Positions 21,316 to 28,090 of a DNA stretch of 28,090 nt are shown one piece after another. Within the stretch, counting starts at the first letter, position 1. Every line of letters starts with the position of its first letter. Made by a program: the position numbers and the translations under genes. Origin of the DNA: a virus. The DNA is taken from IMG/VR virus record IMGVR_UViG_3300030406_002631, positions 1-28,090 of that record. One strand, 5' to 3'. Under the pieces are notes generated by a model. That model searched no databases, had not been told where the DNA came from, and worked only from the letters and a program-made list of their open reading frames with translations.

Positions 21316-22614
21316 GTGCAAATTCGGATTGACCTCGGTGACGGCATCAAAGAGTATGCCGCTAGCGAGAAATTAGGAGCACCCTTGCTTCTTGCGTTTG
21401 AGGGGTCCGAAGATAAGTTCGATGACTTTGTATCTGATATTAGGGATTCGTTTAGAGAATCTGCTAAGTTAGAAAAATTTGATGCTAGTAAGTATAAGGA
21501 ATTATGGACTAAAATTATAGAAGACAGTCTTAAAGATGTAGATGTTACTGATTTCTTAACTCCCGAGAGCAAGAAGAAGTTCGAAGATAATCTAAAATTA
21601 ATTGGTGGTAAGTCAGATATTACCATTGGTGCCTTTTTAGATGGAACTGCTCCCAGTGCTATTCCCTCTGGTGAGGGTTATGGTCTAACGGCCAAGAACA
21701 GATTTACCAATAAAATTCTAAACAATCAGCCGATTTACTTAGAAGATGTTCTAGGTAGAGTTGAAATTGTTGAGGATATTGATTATGACTTTTCAGACTT
21801 AGATTCAAAGGGTGCTGAAAATGCATTTAGATTTAAGCCACAAATTGAAGTGATGTTTAAGGACTTATTAGATGAAAAAATGAGAGCACTTAAACAGATT
21901 GGTATTACTAAGGTAGATAAGAAAAAGTTCCCAATGAAGACTAAGAGTACTACTGAATTACCATTACTTGGGTTAAAGGTCCAAAAGAATCCTAAATTCT
22001 ATGAAGATGTAGAGAAACAAGAAGAAGAGGAAGAAGAAGTTGATGTTAGCGTTACACCAACTGTTGCTTCTGCAAAATATAAATTAGAACCTACTTTTAC
22101 ATATACTTACACTAGTGAAATCTTATCTAAATTAGATGCAAGTAGTGGAGAAAAAAGTGCCATTGAATTCTTAAAAATCATGGCTTCTGAAGTAGAAGAT
22201 GACTTACTCAAAGAAATAGAAAAAATGAGGCCAGCAGTTACTCAATTGAGTTCTCATTTTGAAAATCTTATGGTTACAATAACTACCATTCCTAGTAAAA
22301 TTAGTCTAGCGTTCCCTGAAGGAAAAGATTCAACAACAATTAAATTTAAGTTTAACATAGAGTATGATGATGCTTACACTTTAGATATAAATCCAGTAGA
22401 TATTTTTATGTCTGCTCAAGATATTGCCCGTCAAGGAGAAGGAAAAAGCGATACTGCTAGGAGAGCAAAAGAATTCATTGGCTCTTATTCTAGATTTAAG
22501 CAACAGGCCGAAAAGGGACAAACTGGACAATACTATCCAGAAGTAATGGAAGAAATTACTGAAATTGTTTCTAGAGTAAGGCAATTAGAAAAAATGATTA
22601 AGAGGCAAGGATAA
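21316..22614 (+). CDS. Unknown AT-rich structural-region protein
   Basis: The 432-residue protein starts with GTG at 21316, with AGTGAT upstream at 21306; no ATG is near. It is mixed alpha/beta with no recognised motif. Residues about 30-80 are helical, an acidic run follows at about 235-245 (KQEEEEEEVDVS), and the C-terminal 60 residues are helical (EEITEIVSRVRQLEKMIKRQ). The first 35 codons match the less AT-rich neighbours; the rest is strongly AT-rich, with TTA and AGA codons. Its stop overlaps the connector start (TAATG). It is probably a virion or neck component, from position alone. Confidence 0.75.
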   Translation: MQIRIDLGDGIKEYAASEKLGAPLLLAFEGSEDKFDDFVSDIRDSFRESAKLEKFDASKYKELWTKIIEDSLKDVDVTDFLTPESKKKFEDNLKLIGGKSDITIGAFLDGTAPSAIPSGEGYGLTAKNRFTNKILNNQPIYLEDVLGRVEIVEDIDYDFSDLDSKGAENAFRFKPQIEVMFKDLLDEKMRALKQIGITKVDKKKFPMKTKSTTELPLLGLKVQKNPKFYEDVEKQEEEEEEVDVSVTPTVASAKYKLEPTFTYTYTSEILSKLDASSGEKSAIEFLKIMASEVEDDLLKEIEKMRPAVTQLSSHFENLMVTITTIPSKISLAFPEGKDSTTIKFKFNIEYDDAYTLDINPVDIFMSAQDIARQGEGKSDTARRAKEFIGSYSRFKQQAEKGQTGQYYPEVMEEITEIVSRVRQLEKMIKRQG

Positions 22615-23726
22615 TGCCATCAACATCCAAGGACCCCAGTGCATTTACGACCATTAACCCATCTTACGCAGATGGGCGTGGTTTCTACACTAGGGCTAGT
22701 GATGTTGCTGACATGCTTCAGATTCCTGCTTTCGATACAACAACCAATCCAACTCTCGCTCAAGTCGGGGCTATCATCAAGCGAGTAGAGGGTATCATTG
22801 ACAGTAAGGTAGACACTTCTTACCGTCCTCTTGTCATTGAAGATGAAGTTCACAACTTCGAATACACTCGAATGCCCGCTCAAGCATACTATGGTGGGTA
22901 TGTCGGATTCGTTCAGTTGGACAAAATGAAAGTTGGAAAGGTCATCAGTCTCGAAGTGTGGCAAGGTAGTAACTACGAGGAACTCGCTTCTGCCCGAGCA
23001 AGTATCGAATTCGATGAGAGTCAATACGGGCAAATTACCAACGCCGTTCTGACTCTACCTAATGGAATCACATTTACTCTTACAGGTAGTGAAAACGTTG
23101 GAACACTCTTGGGTACATCGAGTTTCAACAAGTCATTTGGTGCAAGGACCACTGCACAACAGTTTGCTGATTTGGTCAACGAATCCTTCCCTAAGTCCAC
23201 TTACCAATTCACTCAGGAAACTGCGTCCAAGACCGTCACAGGTAGCGTATCGAGTTACAACGTGTCAGACTTCTTCAGAGCAAGAATTGACAGTGAGAAC
23301 CCGAGGAGGGTGTTTATTCACAGTCTTTTGAATGGGGAAGATGGGGCAGACTGTACCCTTACAGCCACCTACACAGGGAGTGCGGTCACGGTTACGAACT
23401 TCACAGACAAGGAAAACCTAGGAAGGTTGTCGAATTGGTGGAATATCGATGATGAGGGCCGTATTTTCTTCTTACAGGAATATCCTTACCACACGAACAA
23501 TTCAGTAAGAGTGACCTATGTCTCAGGCATTACCCGAGTTCCGGCAGAGATTCATGAAGCCGCCACCAAGTTGACTTGTGCTGAGATTCTTCGACATGAC
23601 GACCAAACGATTCTCATCGCTGATACAGGAGCAGGAATCGATACAAAGACGAAGTACGATATTCTACGCAAAGAGGCCATGGACATCTTGACCGGCAAGC
23701 AAGCCTACGTTTTCCTATTAGATTGA
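22614..23726 (+). CDS. Putative head-tail connector protein with inserted beta domain
   Basis: The 370-residue protein has terminal helices typical of connector proteins of the HK97 gp6 / YqbG kind: an N-terminal helical part (RASDVADMLQIP...VGAIIKRVEGIIDSKVDTSYRP) and a C-terminal part with VRVTYVSGITRVPAEIHEAA and TKLTCAEILRHDDQ. Between them, about residues 80-300 form a large beta-rich insertion, unusual for this normally 100-150-residue family. Location after the head genes and before the tail genes supports the call. The connector assignment is inference from pattern and order. Confidence 0.68.
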   Translation: MPSTSKDPSAFTTINPSYADGRGFYTRASDVADMLQIPAFDTTTNPTLAQVGAIIKRVEGIIDSKVDTSYRPLVIEDEVHNFEYTRMPAQAYYGGYVGFVQLDKMKVGKVISLEVWQGSNYEELASARASIEFDESQYGQITNAVLTLPNGITFTLTGSENVGTLLGTSSFNKSFGARTTAQQFADLVNESFPKSTYQFTQETASKTVTGSVSSYNVSDFFRARIDSENPRRVFIHSLLNGEDGADCTLTATYTGSAVTVTNFTDKENLGRLSNWWNIDDEGRIFFLQEYPYHTNNSVRVTYVSGITRVPAEIHEAATKLTCAEILRHDDQTILIADTGAGIDTKTKYDILRKEAMDILTGKQAYVFLLD

Positions 23727-23727
23727 C

Positions 23728-23925
23728 ATGGATATCAGGCGCATTCAAAATAAACTCGATGAGTTACGTCAACAAATGGAAGACCGCAATAGGCAATTGA
23801 AACTAGTAGCACCAATCTTAGGAGCAGACTTTTCTTTTAGTGATGAAGAAATAATCAAAGATTTAGAAGAAAAGATTGCTAAGTATATGGAAAAGGAATT
23901 CATTAATAGAATGGAGGGTAAGTGA
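23728..23925 (+). CDS. Small coiled-coil protein
   Basis: The 65-residue protein begins one base after the connector stop (TTGACATG). It is helical throughout (IQNKLDELRQQMEDRNRQLK, then LEEKIAKYMEKEFINRMEGK) and charged. No family was recognised. It lies between two neck genes, and its stop overlaps the next start. Confidence 0.72.
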   Translation: MDIRRIQNKLDELRQQMEDRNRQLKLVAPILGADFSFSDEEIIKDLEEKIAKYMEKEFINRMEGK

Positions 23926-24455
23926 TGGATGAAAGCACCCTTCTTATTGAACTCCTAAACAATAATTTCTCCACTTCTGCAACTACACTACAAACTGCTG
24001 GCACAATTAGTGCCACGCATGCAGTAGTTCCTACTATTATTGATATTCGAAATTTGAATAAGAATACTGCCGTGCGATATGATATGTCCAACAAAACTAT
24101 TGCTAATCGTACTTCTGACCTAATTATCATTTATGAAGATGGTCAAACGCTAAACTACCCAACTATTCATTATGATATTGCTGATGAGACTTACAACATG
24201 ACAATGCACATTCGCTGTATTCATGATGAAAGAGCCTCAGGGGACGCAAATTTTGGCCGTGACAGGCTAAGGGCTTTATACCTGATTGCACGTCACACAC
24301 TTGAGTCTAAGAGGCGTGGCTTCACTGCATCCGACGGAACTAGAATAAATCAACTATTTGTTGGCGCAAGGTCAGAATCTAACGACAGAAACAAGAGATT
24401 GTTTGGATATAAAGTAAACGTAGAATTGAAGAGATTTGCGGTCACCGTCCCTTAG
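23925..24455 (+). CDS. Putative neck / tail-terminator protein
   Basis: The 176-residue protein starts at the ATG at 23925 (GTG at 23922 is also in frame), with GGAGGG upstream. A beta-alpha-beta layout with LIIIYEDGQTLNYPTIHYDI, YNMTMHIRCIHDERASGDAN, FGRDRLRALYLIARHTLESK and the final strand KRLFGYKVNVELKRFAVTVP fits tail-completion proteins that cap the tail tube. The call rests on order (after the connector, before the tail tube) and on this pattern. Confidence 0.6.
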   Translation: MDESTLLIELLNNNFSTSATTLQTAGTISATHAVVPTIIDIRNLNKNTAVRYDMSNKTIANRTSDLIIIYEDGQTLNYPTIHYDIADETYNMTMHIRCIHDERASGDANFGRDRLRALYLIARHTLESKRRGFTASDGTRINQLFVGARSESNDRNKRLFGYKVNVELKRFAVTVP

Positions 24456-24469
24456 TCCGTTTGTAAAAG

Positions 24470-24475
24470 GGTGAT
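24470..24475 (+). promoter_or_regulatory. GGTGAT ribosome-binding site of the tail tube gene
   Basis: GGTGAT lies five bases before the ATG at 24481, in a 25-base intergenic gap. Confidence 0.65.
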
Positions 24476-24480
24476 GCAAT

Positions 24481-26109
24481 ATGGCGAACACAGACATTTT
24501 CTTAGGCTCCGGTGCAAGTATTACTTTTATTCCTGAAAATGATTTATTCATTGGAGTGGGATTAAAAGATGGTGGTGGTGCATTAGATGGCAGTGCTCAA
24601 TCAATTATTCAAGTTAACTCGACCTTTGATTCAGACTTCGAGTTAATTGTTGACCTATACAAAGGGTGTCTATTAGAGCGTTACAATACTAGTGACGCCC
24701 TACAATCTACTCACAGAATTACATCAAATGATGCTAATTCGTTCACTATTTCACCAAGTGCTTCTGCCGCTTCTACGGACTATTTCGTAGTGAAGTCCTA
24801 TGGTGCCCCTGTTCCCGCACCAGTATCTACTGCAAAGCGTCTACTTTCTGATGAGTGGTTAGGTATTCTTGAGAGTGCTTCTTTCCCCTCTACAGAGGTA
24901 GAGATGAAGCAAACGAACCTTTCTCTCGGTGGTTCTAGGAACTTTACTTACCAATACAAGGGTATCACGTCTTTCAGTGGAGGTAACCTTGGATTGGTTG
25001 CGAATCATGGAGCATACTTGTATTACTTCTTAGGAAAGTGCACTCAACTGATTTGCAGTACCGATGCTTTGGCTACAGCACTATCAACTGATGCGCATCG
25101 ACAAACTCTAGCACACGGTAGTAGTGACAACGATTCTTTCCTCATTCGTTCTATGGACGCAGGAACCGGAGAGGTTGCGGCAGGTGACGATGCTACAATT
25201 TTGGGTATTGTAGAAACTGGTCCAATCTTTAGAAGGACCATCGGGAACAAAATTTGTCCGCCAATCTCTCCATTTGAAGCAACTGATGCTCAGTTAGACT
25301 TCTACCATAAGTTGGACCGACCTACCGGTTCTACAACACTCAGTAAGGCAATCACTTACACCTTTGCCGAGCAAGATGGTGACCTATTACCATCGTTCGC
25401 CTTAGAGCAGAACTTCTCTAAGTTGACTGGAACGAACCAATATCGTACCAACACTGCGGCCGAAGCAGAAGACTTGAACTTCGTCAAGATTGCTAGGGGA
25501 TGTCGTGTCAACACACTAACAATGACGGCTAACGAGAATGAAGAGGTCAAGATGACACTCGACCTAACAACTCGAAATGTCCACACTCTCTCTCAGACTG
25601 AGCAATATGATGCAAGGAGAGGCGTTACCGATGAATCGAGTTTCCTCAACTATGAGTCTTCAACGAACGCAGATGAGACCCGAGAACCGTTCTTCTTCTC
25701 AGATGGGACCTTCAAGTTACTCGGGGAGACCTTCCTTAAAATCAACACCCTCACGTTAACGATGAACAATAACTTGCAGGATAGGAGGTTCTTGGGTATC
25801 GGTGCTAAGGATATCTCTGAAGCCATCCCTGCTCAAAGGACCTATGAGTTGGCTTTCACTGGTCACGTAACAGATGACGCTCTCTACACTGCTCTACTGA
25901 ATGACAGTGAAGATACGACTCAGACCATTGAACTCATCTTCACCAAGTCTAACGGTGAAAACATCACCCTCAAGTTCGATGATTACTTTGTATCTGCTAA
26001 CACGTTCCCGATTCCTGACGATAAGGGTCCAGTTGTTGTAGAAGCAACTGTCATGCCAAGGACATTGAACACCTGCACCGTGAAGACTCACTGGATTCTG
26101 CAAGGGTGA
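24481..26109 (+). CDS. Major tail tube protein
   Basis: The 542-residue protein is beta-rich and polymerises into the tail tube. Tail-tube hallmarks in the C-terminal half are a strand pair of the type LGETFLKINTLTLTMNNNLQ followed by D-R-R-F-L-G-I-G, then a symmetry-type region QRTYELAFTGHVTDDALYTA, and a later strand set ending VVVEATVMPRTLNTC. The N-terminal 130 residues look like an additional domain. It is longer than the common 150-250-residue tubes. Position just before the tail chaperone pair and tape measure strongly supports the role. The first 100 codons are AT-rich and the later ones less so. Confidence 0.82.
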   Translation: MANTDIFLGSGASITFIPENDLFIGVGLKDGGGALDGSAQSIIQVNSTFDSDFELIVDLYKGCLLERYNTSDALQSTHRITSNDANSFTISPSASAASTDYFVVKSYGAPVPAPVSTAKRLLSDEWLGILESASFPSTEVEMKQTNLSLGGSRNFTYQYKGITSFSGGNLGLVANHGAYLYYFLGKCTQLICSTDALATALSTDAHRQTLAHGSSDNDSFLIRSMDAGTGEVAAGDDATILGIVETGPIFRRTIGNKICPPISPFEATDAQLDFYHKLDRPTGSTTLSKAITYTFAEQDGDLLPSFALEQNFSKLTGTNQYRTNTAAEAEDLNFVKIARGCRVNTLTMTANENEEVKMTLDLTTRNVHTLSQTEQYDARRGVTDESSFLNYESSTNADETREPFFFSDGTFKLLGETFLKINTLTLTMNNNLQDRRFLGIGAKDISEAIPAQRTYELAFTGHVTDDALYTALLNDSEDTTQTIELIFTKSNGENITLKFDDYFVSANTFPIPDDKGPVVVEATVMPRTLNTCTVKTHWILQG

Positions 26110-26110
26110 T
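26105..26110 (+). promoter_or_regulatory. GGTGAT ribosome-binding site for a TTG-started small gene
   Basis: GGTGAT contains the stop TGA (26107-26109) of the tail tube gene and lies four bases before the TTG at 26115. Confidence 0.6.
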
Positions 26111-26114
26111 TTTC

Positions 26115-26252
26115 TTGGTATCCAGATACGATTTAATCGAGATGACGAAGACTCTTCGTGAGGAGTCATCTAAGAAGAAAGTGGCTCCAAAGGCCACTGC
26201 AAAGCCCACACCAAAGGTGACACCAAAGAAGACAACCCCGGCTAAGAAGTAA
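26115..26252 (+). CDS. Very small protein with Lys/Pro/Thr tail
   Basis: This 45-residue frame starts with TTG at 26115 and ends with TAA. The first 20 residues form a possible helix (VSRYDLIEMTKTLREESSKK) and the rest alternates Lys, Pro, Ala and Thr (KATAKPTPKVTPKKTTPAKK). This tail resembles that of the gene at 17996 and the histone-H1-like tails of some bacterial proteins. It fills the gap between tail tube and chaperone and has a good GGTGAT site, which supports it as real. Function is unknown; binding to an acidic partner or DNA is inferred. Confidence 0.62.
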   Translation: MVSRYDLIEMTKTLREESSKKKVAPKATAKPTPKVTPKKTTPAKK

Positions 26253-26253
26253 A

Positions 26254-26297
26254 TTCCACCAACACACCGTTTGTTTGTTTGTTGGTAAGAGGTGGAA
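26254..26297 (+). promoter_or_regulatory. Hairpin that can mask the ribosome-binding site of the tail chaperone
   Basis: TTCCACC (26254-26260) pairs perfectly with GGTGGAA (26291-26297), which is the ribosome-binding site for the ATG at 26301. The adjoining AACA (26261-26264) pairs with TGTT (26280-26283). An alternative stem, ACCAACA with TGTTGGT (26280-26286), would leave the site free. The loop is a GTTT repeat. It may set low or switchable translation of the chaperone. Confidence 0.5.
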
Positions 26298-26300
26298 AAT

Positions 26301-26666
26301 ATGCAAGATAAAAAAGTATTAACCGACAAGAGTTTACTCTTTAGCCCGCAAGAAGCAGAAGTTCACTATGTACGTGCCGCACCAGATAGTGATGAATACC
26401 TAAAAGTATGGGTAAAAGAACCAACGTGGCTACAAGTAGAAAAGGCACTCAATACTGTCATGAAGATTGGCAACGGAAATAATGTCGATTTAGACCTCAA
26501 TGCAATGTACCGATATATGGTAGAGAACTTTATTGAGAAGACAGAACCATCACTCTCCACAATTGATTTGATTAGAATCTCTCCCTACGTAGGAAACCAA
26601 ATCAAAGAAATCTTACCGAATCCTTTTGACACATTACAAGAGGGTGAAGTAAAAAACGACGAATGA
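26301..26666 (+). CDS. Putative tail assembly chaperone, first frame (gpG-like)
   Basis: The 121-residue protein lies between the tail tube and tape measure, where tail assembly chaperones sit. It has a short N-terminal beta part (EVHYVRAAPDSDEYLKVWVK) and a helical body (LDLNAMYRYMVENFIEKTEP; LIRISPYVGNQIKEIL). The ATG at 26301 is preferred to the GTG at 26292, because GTGG is part of the ribosome site. Near its 3' end is a phase-correct -1 slippery heptamer, and the next frame overlaps its stop, as in lambda G/GT. Chaperones of this kind coat the tape measure during tail assembly. Confidence 0.72.
   Translation: MQDKKVLTDKSLLFSPQEAEVHYVRAAPDSDEYLKVWVKEPTWLQVEKALNTVMKIGNGNNVDLDLNAMYRYMVENFIEKTEPSLSTIDLIRISPYVGNQIKEILPNPFDTLQEGEVKNDE
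26651..26657 (+). other. Programmed -1 frameshift slippery site (AAAAAAC)
   Basis: The sequence is A-AAA-AAC in the correct phase: zero-frame codons are GTA AAA AAC. A slip back by one base enters CGA CGA ATG, the frame of the following gene, with no stop before it. The product would be 118 residues of the first protein plus 67 residues, about 185 in all. Confidence 0.68.
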
Positions 26667-26857
26667 GGGATGTGATTAGACGTGGGCCAAAAACGCCCCG
26701 TGACACATCTCTCTTCATCAAATACACTTTGGCAACGATTGGGATTTCACCATTAGAAGTAAATTCAATGCACTATGAGGACGTATTAGATTTATTTTAC
26801 TTACATCTTAACGTTAAGCAAATGGAAGCAGAAGAAATGACAAAGGGGCTGAAATGA
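26663..26857 (+). CDS. Putative tail assembly chaperone, second frame (T-like extension)
   Basis: This is a 64-residue frame if started at the ATG at 26663 (ATGA overlap with the first frame). More likely it is expressed mainly as the C-terminal extension of the first protein, through the slippery site at 26651. It is helical with a conserved-looking IKYTLATIGISPLEVNSMHY segment. Its size and position match the T part of G/GT chaperone pairs, which links the chaperone to the tail tube subunit. Confidence 0.68.
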   Translation: MRDVIRRGPKTPRDTSLFIKYTLATIGISPLEVNSMHYEDVLDLFYLHLNVKQMEAEEMTKGLK

Positions 26858-26858
26858 T

Positions 26859-28090
26859 ATGTCTTTGGACCAACTTAAGAAGGATATCAAAGATACGGCT
26901 GAAGAAATGTCATCTTTAGAAAATGTCTTCGGTCAGTTTACTAAGATGGTTAGTGATTTATCTGGCACTCTTAATGAATTACGTAAAGTTCAGACTACTG
27001 TTGGTCAAACTGCCTCCAAAGTTTCCACACTTAGCAGAACACGAGCAAAAATAAGGGCACGTAGGTTAAATCAACTAAGACAGCAAAGAGTTTCTGAATC
27101 TTCAGGTATATCTGGAACAGTTACATTAGAAGATGAAGAAAAGGCATCTACCGAGCAAACTACCCTTCTTGGAAAGGTTTTGTATGGTGAAGGTGGATAT
27201 AAGTTCTTTAGAAATGTATTAAGTGGTGCTGGCCTTTTCAATTTTATTGCTAGCGGTCGAGTATTCTTTGATGTTTATAGTAAGATAAATTCTGGATTTA
27301 AGAAACTCTTTGGTGGAGATTTAAAAGACAAAATATTAGGAGATTTTCCATCTAAATTAAAAAGTATTGGGACTTCTGCGAACAAATTAGGTAAGTTCTT
27401 TGGTCCCGGTAGGGGCAAACTTGCCAGACAGTTTGGGTATACTTTCGTAAAACTATTTATGGCAATTAGTAAAATTGGCTTAGTAATTACTGGTGCTTTA
27501 TTATTGTTTATGATTTTAAAGAAAGCATTTGGTAATATAAATTTTGACACTGTATTTGACTTTGTGATGAAAATTGGAGAAGGTATTAGCGGCTTCTTTT
27601 CTTATATTGGTGGACTATTCGCTCCCTTCTTTGGTGAAGGTGGACTAATTAGTCAACTTGCTACTTCTATTATAGCATTATTTAATGGGGAAGGAAATTT
27701 CTTCTTTAAACTAGGAGATGTCCTTTTAGTAGCAGTACAATTCCTTGGTAAATTCGTCAAGAGTGTTTTCCTTTTGACTTATGAAATATTAATCGGTTTA
27801 CCTGCTAGATTATTAGGTGGGATTGCCAAGGTAGTAGGGAATGTATTCAATTGGTTAATATCTTTACCATCGATATTAATTACAGATTTGAGAGAAGTAA
27901 TAGCCCGATTATTCCGAATGGATGGACCACTTAGGGCAATTTTTGAGGCACCATTTGATATGATTAGTGGTATCTTTGACGTTGCAAAAAGTGTAGGTAG
28001 TTTCATTACAGATACTTTTACGAGTGTTGTGACTTTAATAGGAGATGTTGCGAAGAACCCCGGAGATGCTCTAAAAAACTTTAAGGTAGA
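26859..28090 (+). CDS. Tape measure protein, N-terminal part (cut by the window edge)
   Basis: A frame starting at the ATG at 26859 stays open for 410 codons to the right edge. The N-terminal 110 residues form a helical, coiled-coil segment (MSLDQLKKDIKDTAEEMSSL; ELRKVQTTVGQTASKVSTLS). Hydrophobic stretches follow, the clearest at about 197-220 (FMAISKIGLVITGALLLFMI), with many Gly/Phe-rich segments such as FFSYIGGLFAPFFGEGG, as is typical of tape measure proteins. These set tail length and are later ejected to help DNA cross the membrane. It follows the chaperone pair by one base. The gene is AT-rich. Total length is unknown. Confidence 0.87.
   Translation, partial: MSLDQLKKDIKDTAEEMSSLENVFGQFTKMVSDLSGTLNELRKVQTTVGQTASKVSTLSRTRAKIRARRLNQLRQQRVSESSGISGTVTLEDEEKASTEQTTLLGKVLYGEGGYKFFRNVLSGAGLFNFIASGRVFFDVYSKINSGFKKLFGGDLKDKILGDFPSKLKSIGTSANKLGKFFGPGRGKLARQFGYTFVKLFMAISKIGLVITGALLLFMILKKAFGNINFDTVFDFVMKIGEGISGFFSYIGGLFAPFFGEGGLISQLATSIIALFNGEGNFFFKLGDVLLVAVQFLGKFVKSVFLLTYEILIGLPARLLGGIAKVVGNVFNWLISLPSILITDLREVIARLFRMDGPLRAIFEAPFDMISGIFDVAKSVGSFITDTFTSVVTLIGDVAKNPGDALKNFKV

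Overview
The window is a tightly packed, single-strand (+) late-gene cassette of a tailed double-stranded DNA virus (Caudoviricetes type, HK97-fold capsid). It reads, left to right: unknown protein, GNAT acetyltransferase, large terminase, LAGLIDADG-domain protein, a cluster of small Cys-rich or basic proteins, an HMG-CoA-lyase-like enzyme, two more small proteins, portal, a block of coiled-coil and small proteins, an ATP-dependent DNA ligase with extra domains, prohead protease fused to a scaffold domain, major capsid protein, small beta-rich capsid or neck proteins, a membrane pair plus small GTPase, connector and neck proteins, tail tube, tail-assembly chaperone pair with a -1 frameshift signal, and the start of the tape-measure protein, which runs off the right edge.

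Host. No host gene is present. Many genes are preceded by GGTGAT, which would pair with the AUCACC core shared by prokaryotic 16S 3' ends and is used with this emphasis in many archaea. Together with the ATP-dependent ligase, the Ras/Arf-like GTPase and the marine-virus style of the small head proteins, this suggests a marine archaeal virus (for example one of Poseidoniales / Marine Group II). That is inference; a bacterial host is not excluded.

The most unusual signal is a short Trp peptide shared by otherwise unrelated proteins. Seven genes between 5252 and 11300 start with M-x(0-3)-W-x-x-[ILVT]-[LV]-K (starts at 5252, 5664, 5872, 6156, 7431, 7756, 11269). Two further proteins, one of them the protease/scaffold fusion, end with a related peptide, MDWS-x-IH. 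This is the pattern expected of a targeting tag, such as a capsid-targeting or scaffold-docking peptide that loads internal proteins into the procapsid. The precedent is phage T4, whose internal proteins carry an N-terminal capsid-targeting sequence; the peptide here is different and its role is unproven.

Second-tier oddities are a complete set of HMG-CoA lyase catalytic residues in a virus; a virus-encoded small GTPase with G1, G3, G4 and G5 motifs next to two small membrane proteins; two zinc-ribbon insertions in the portal; a DNA ligase embedded in the head-assembly block; an internal start that could release the scaffold alone; and a hairpin that would hide the ribosome-binding site of the tail chaperone. 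No tRNA, CRISPR array, IS element, integrase or origin was seen. No stretch over about 60 bases lacks a gene.
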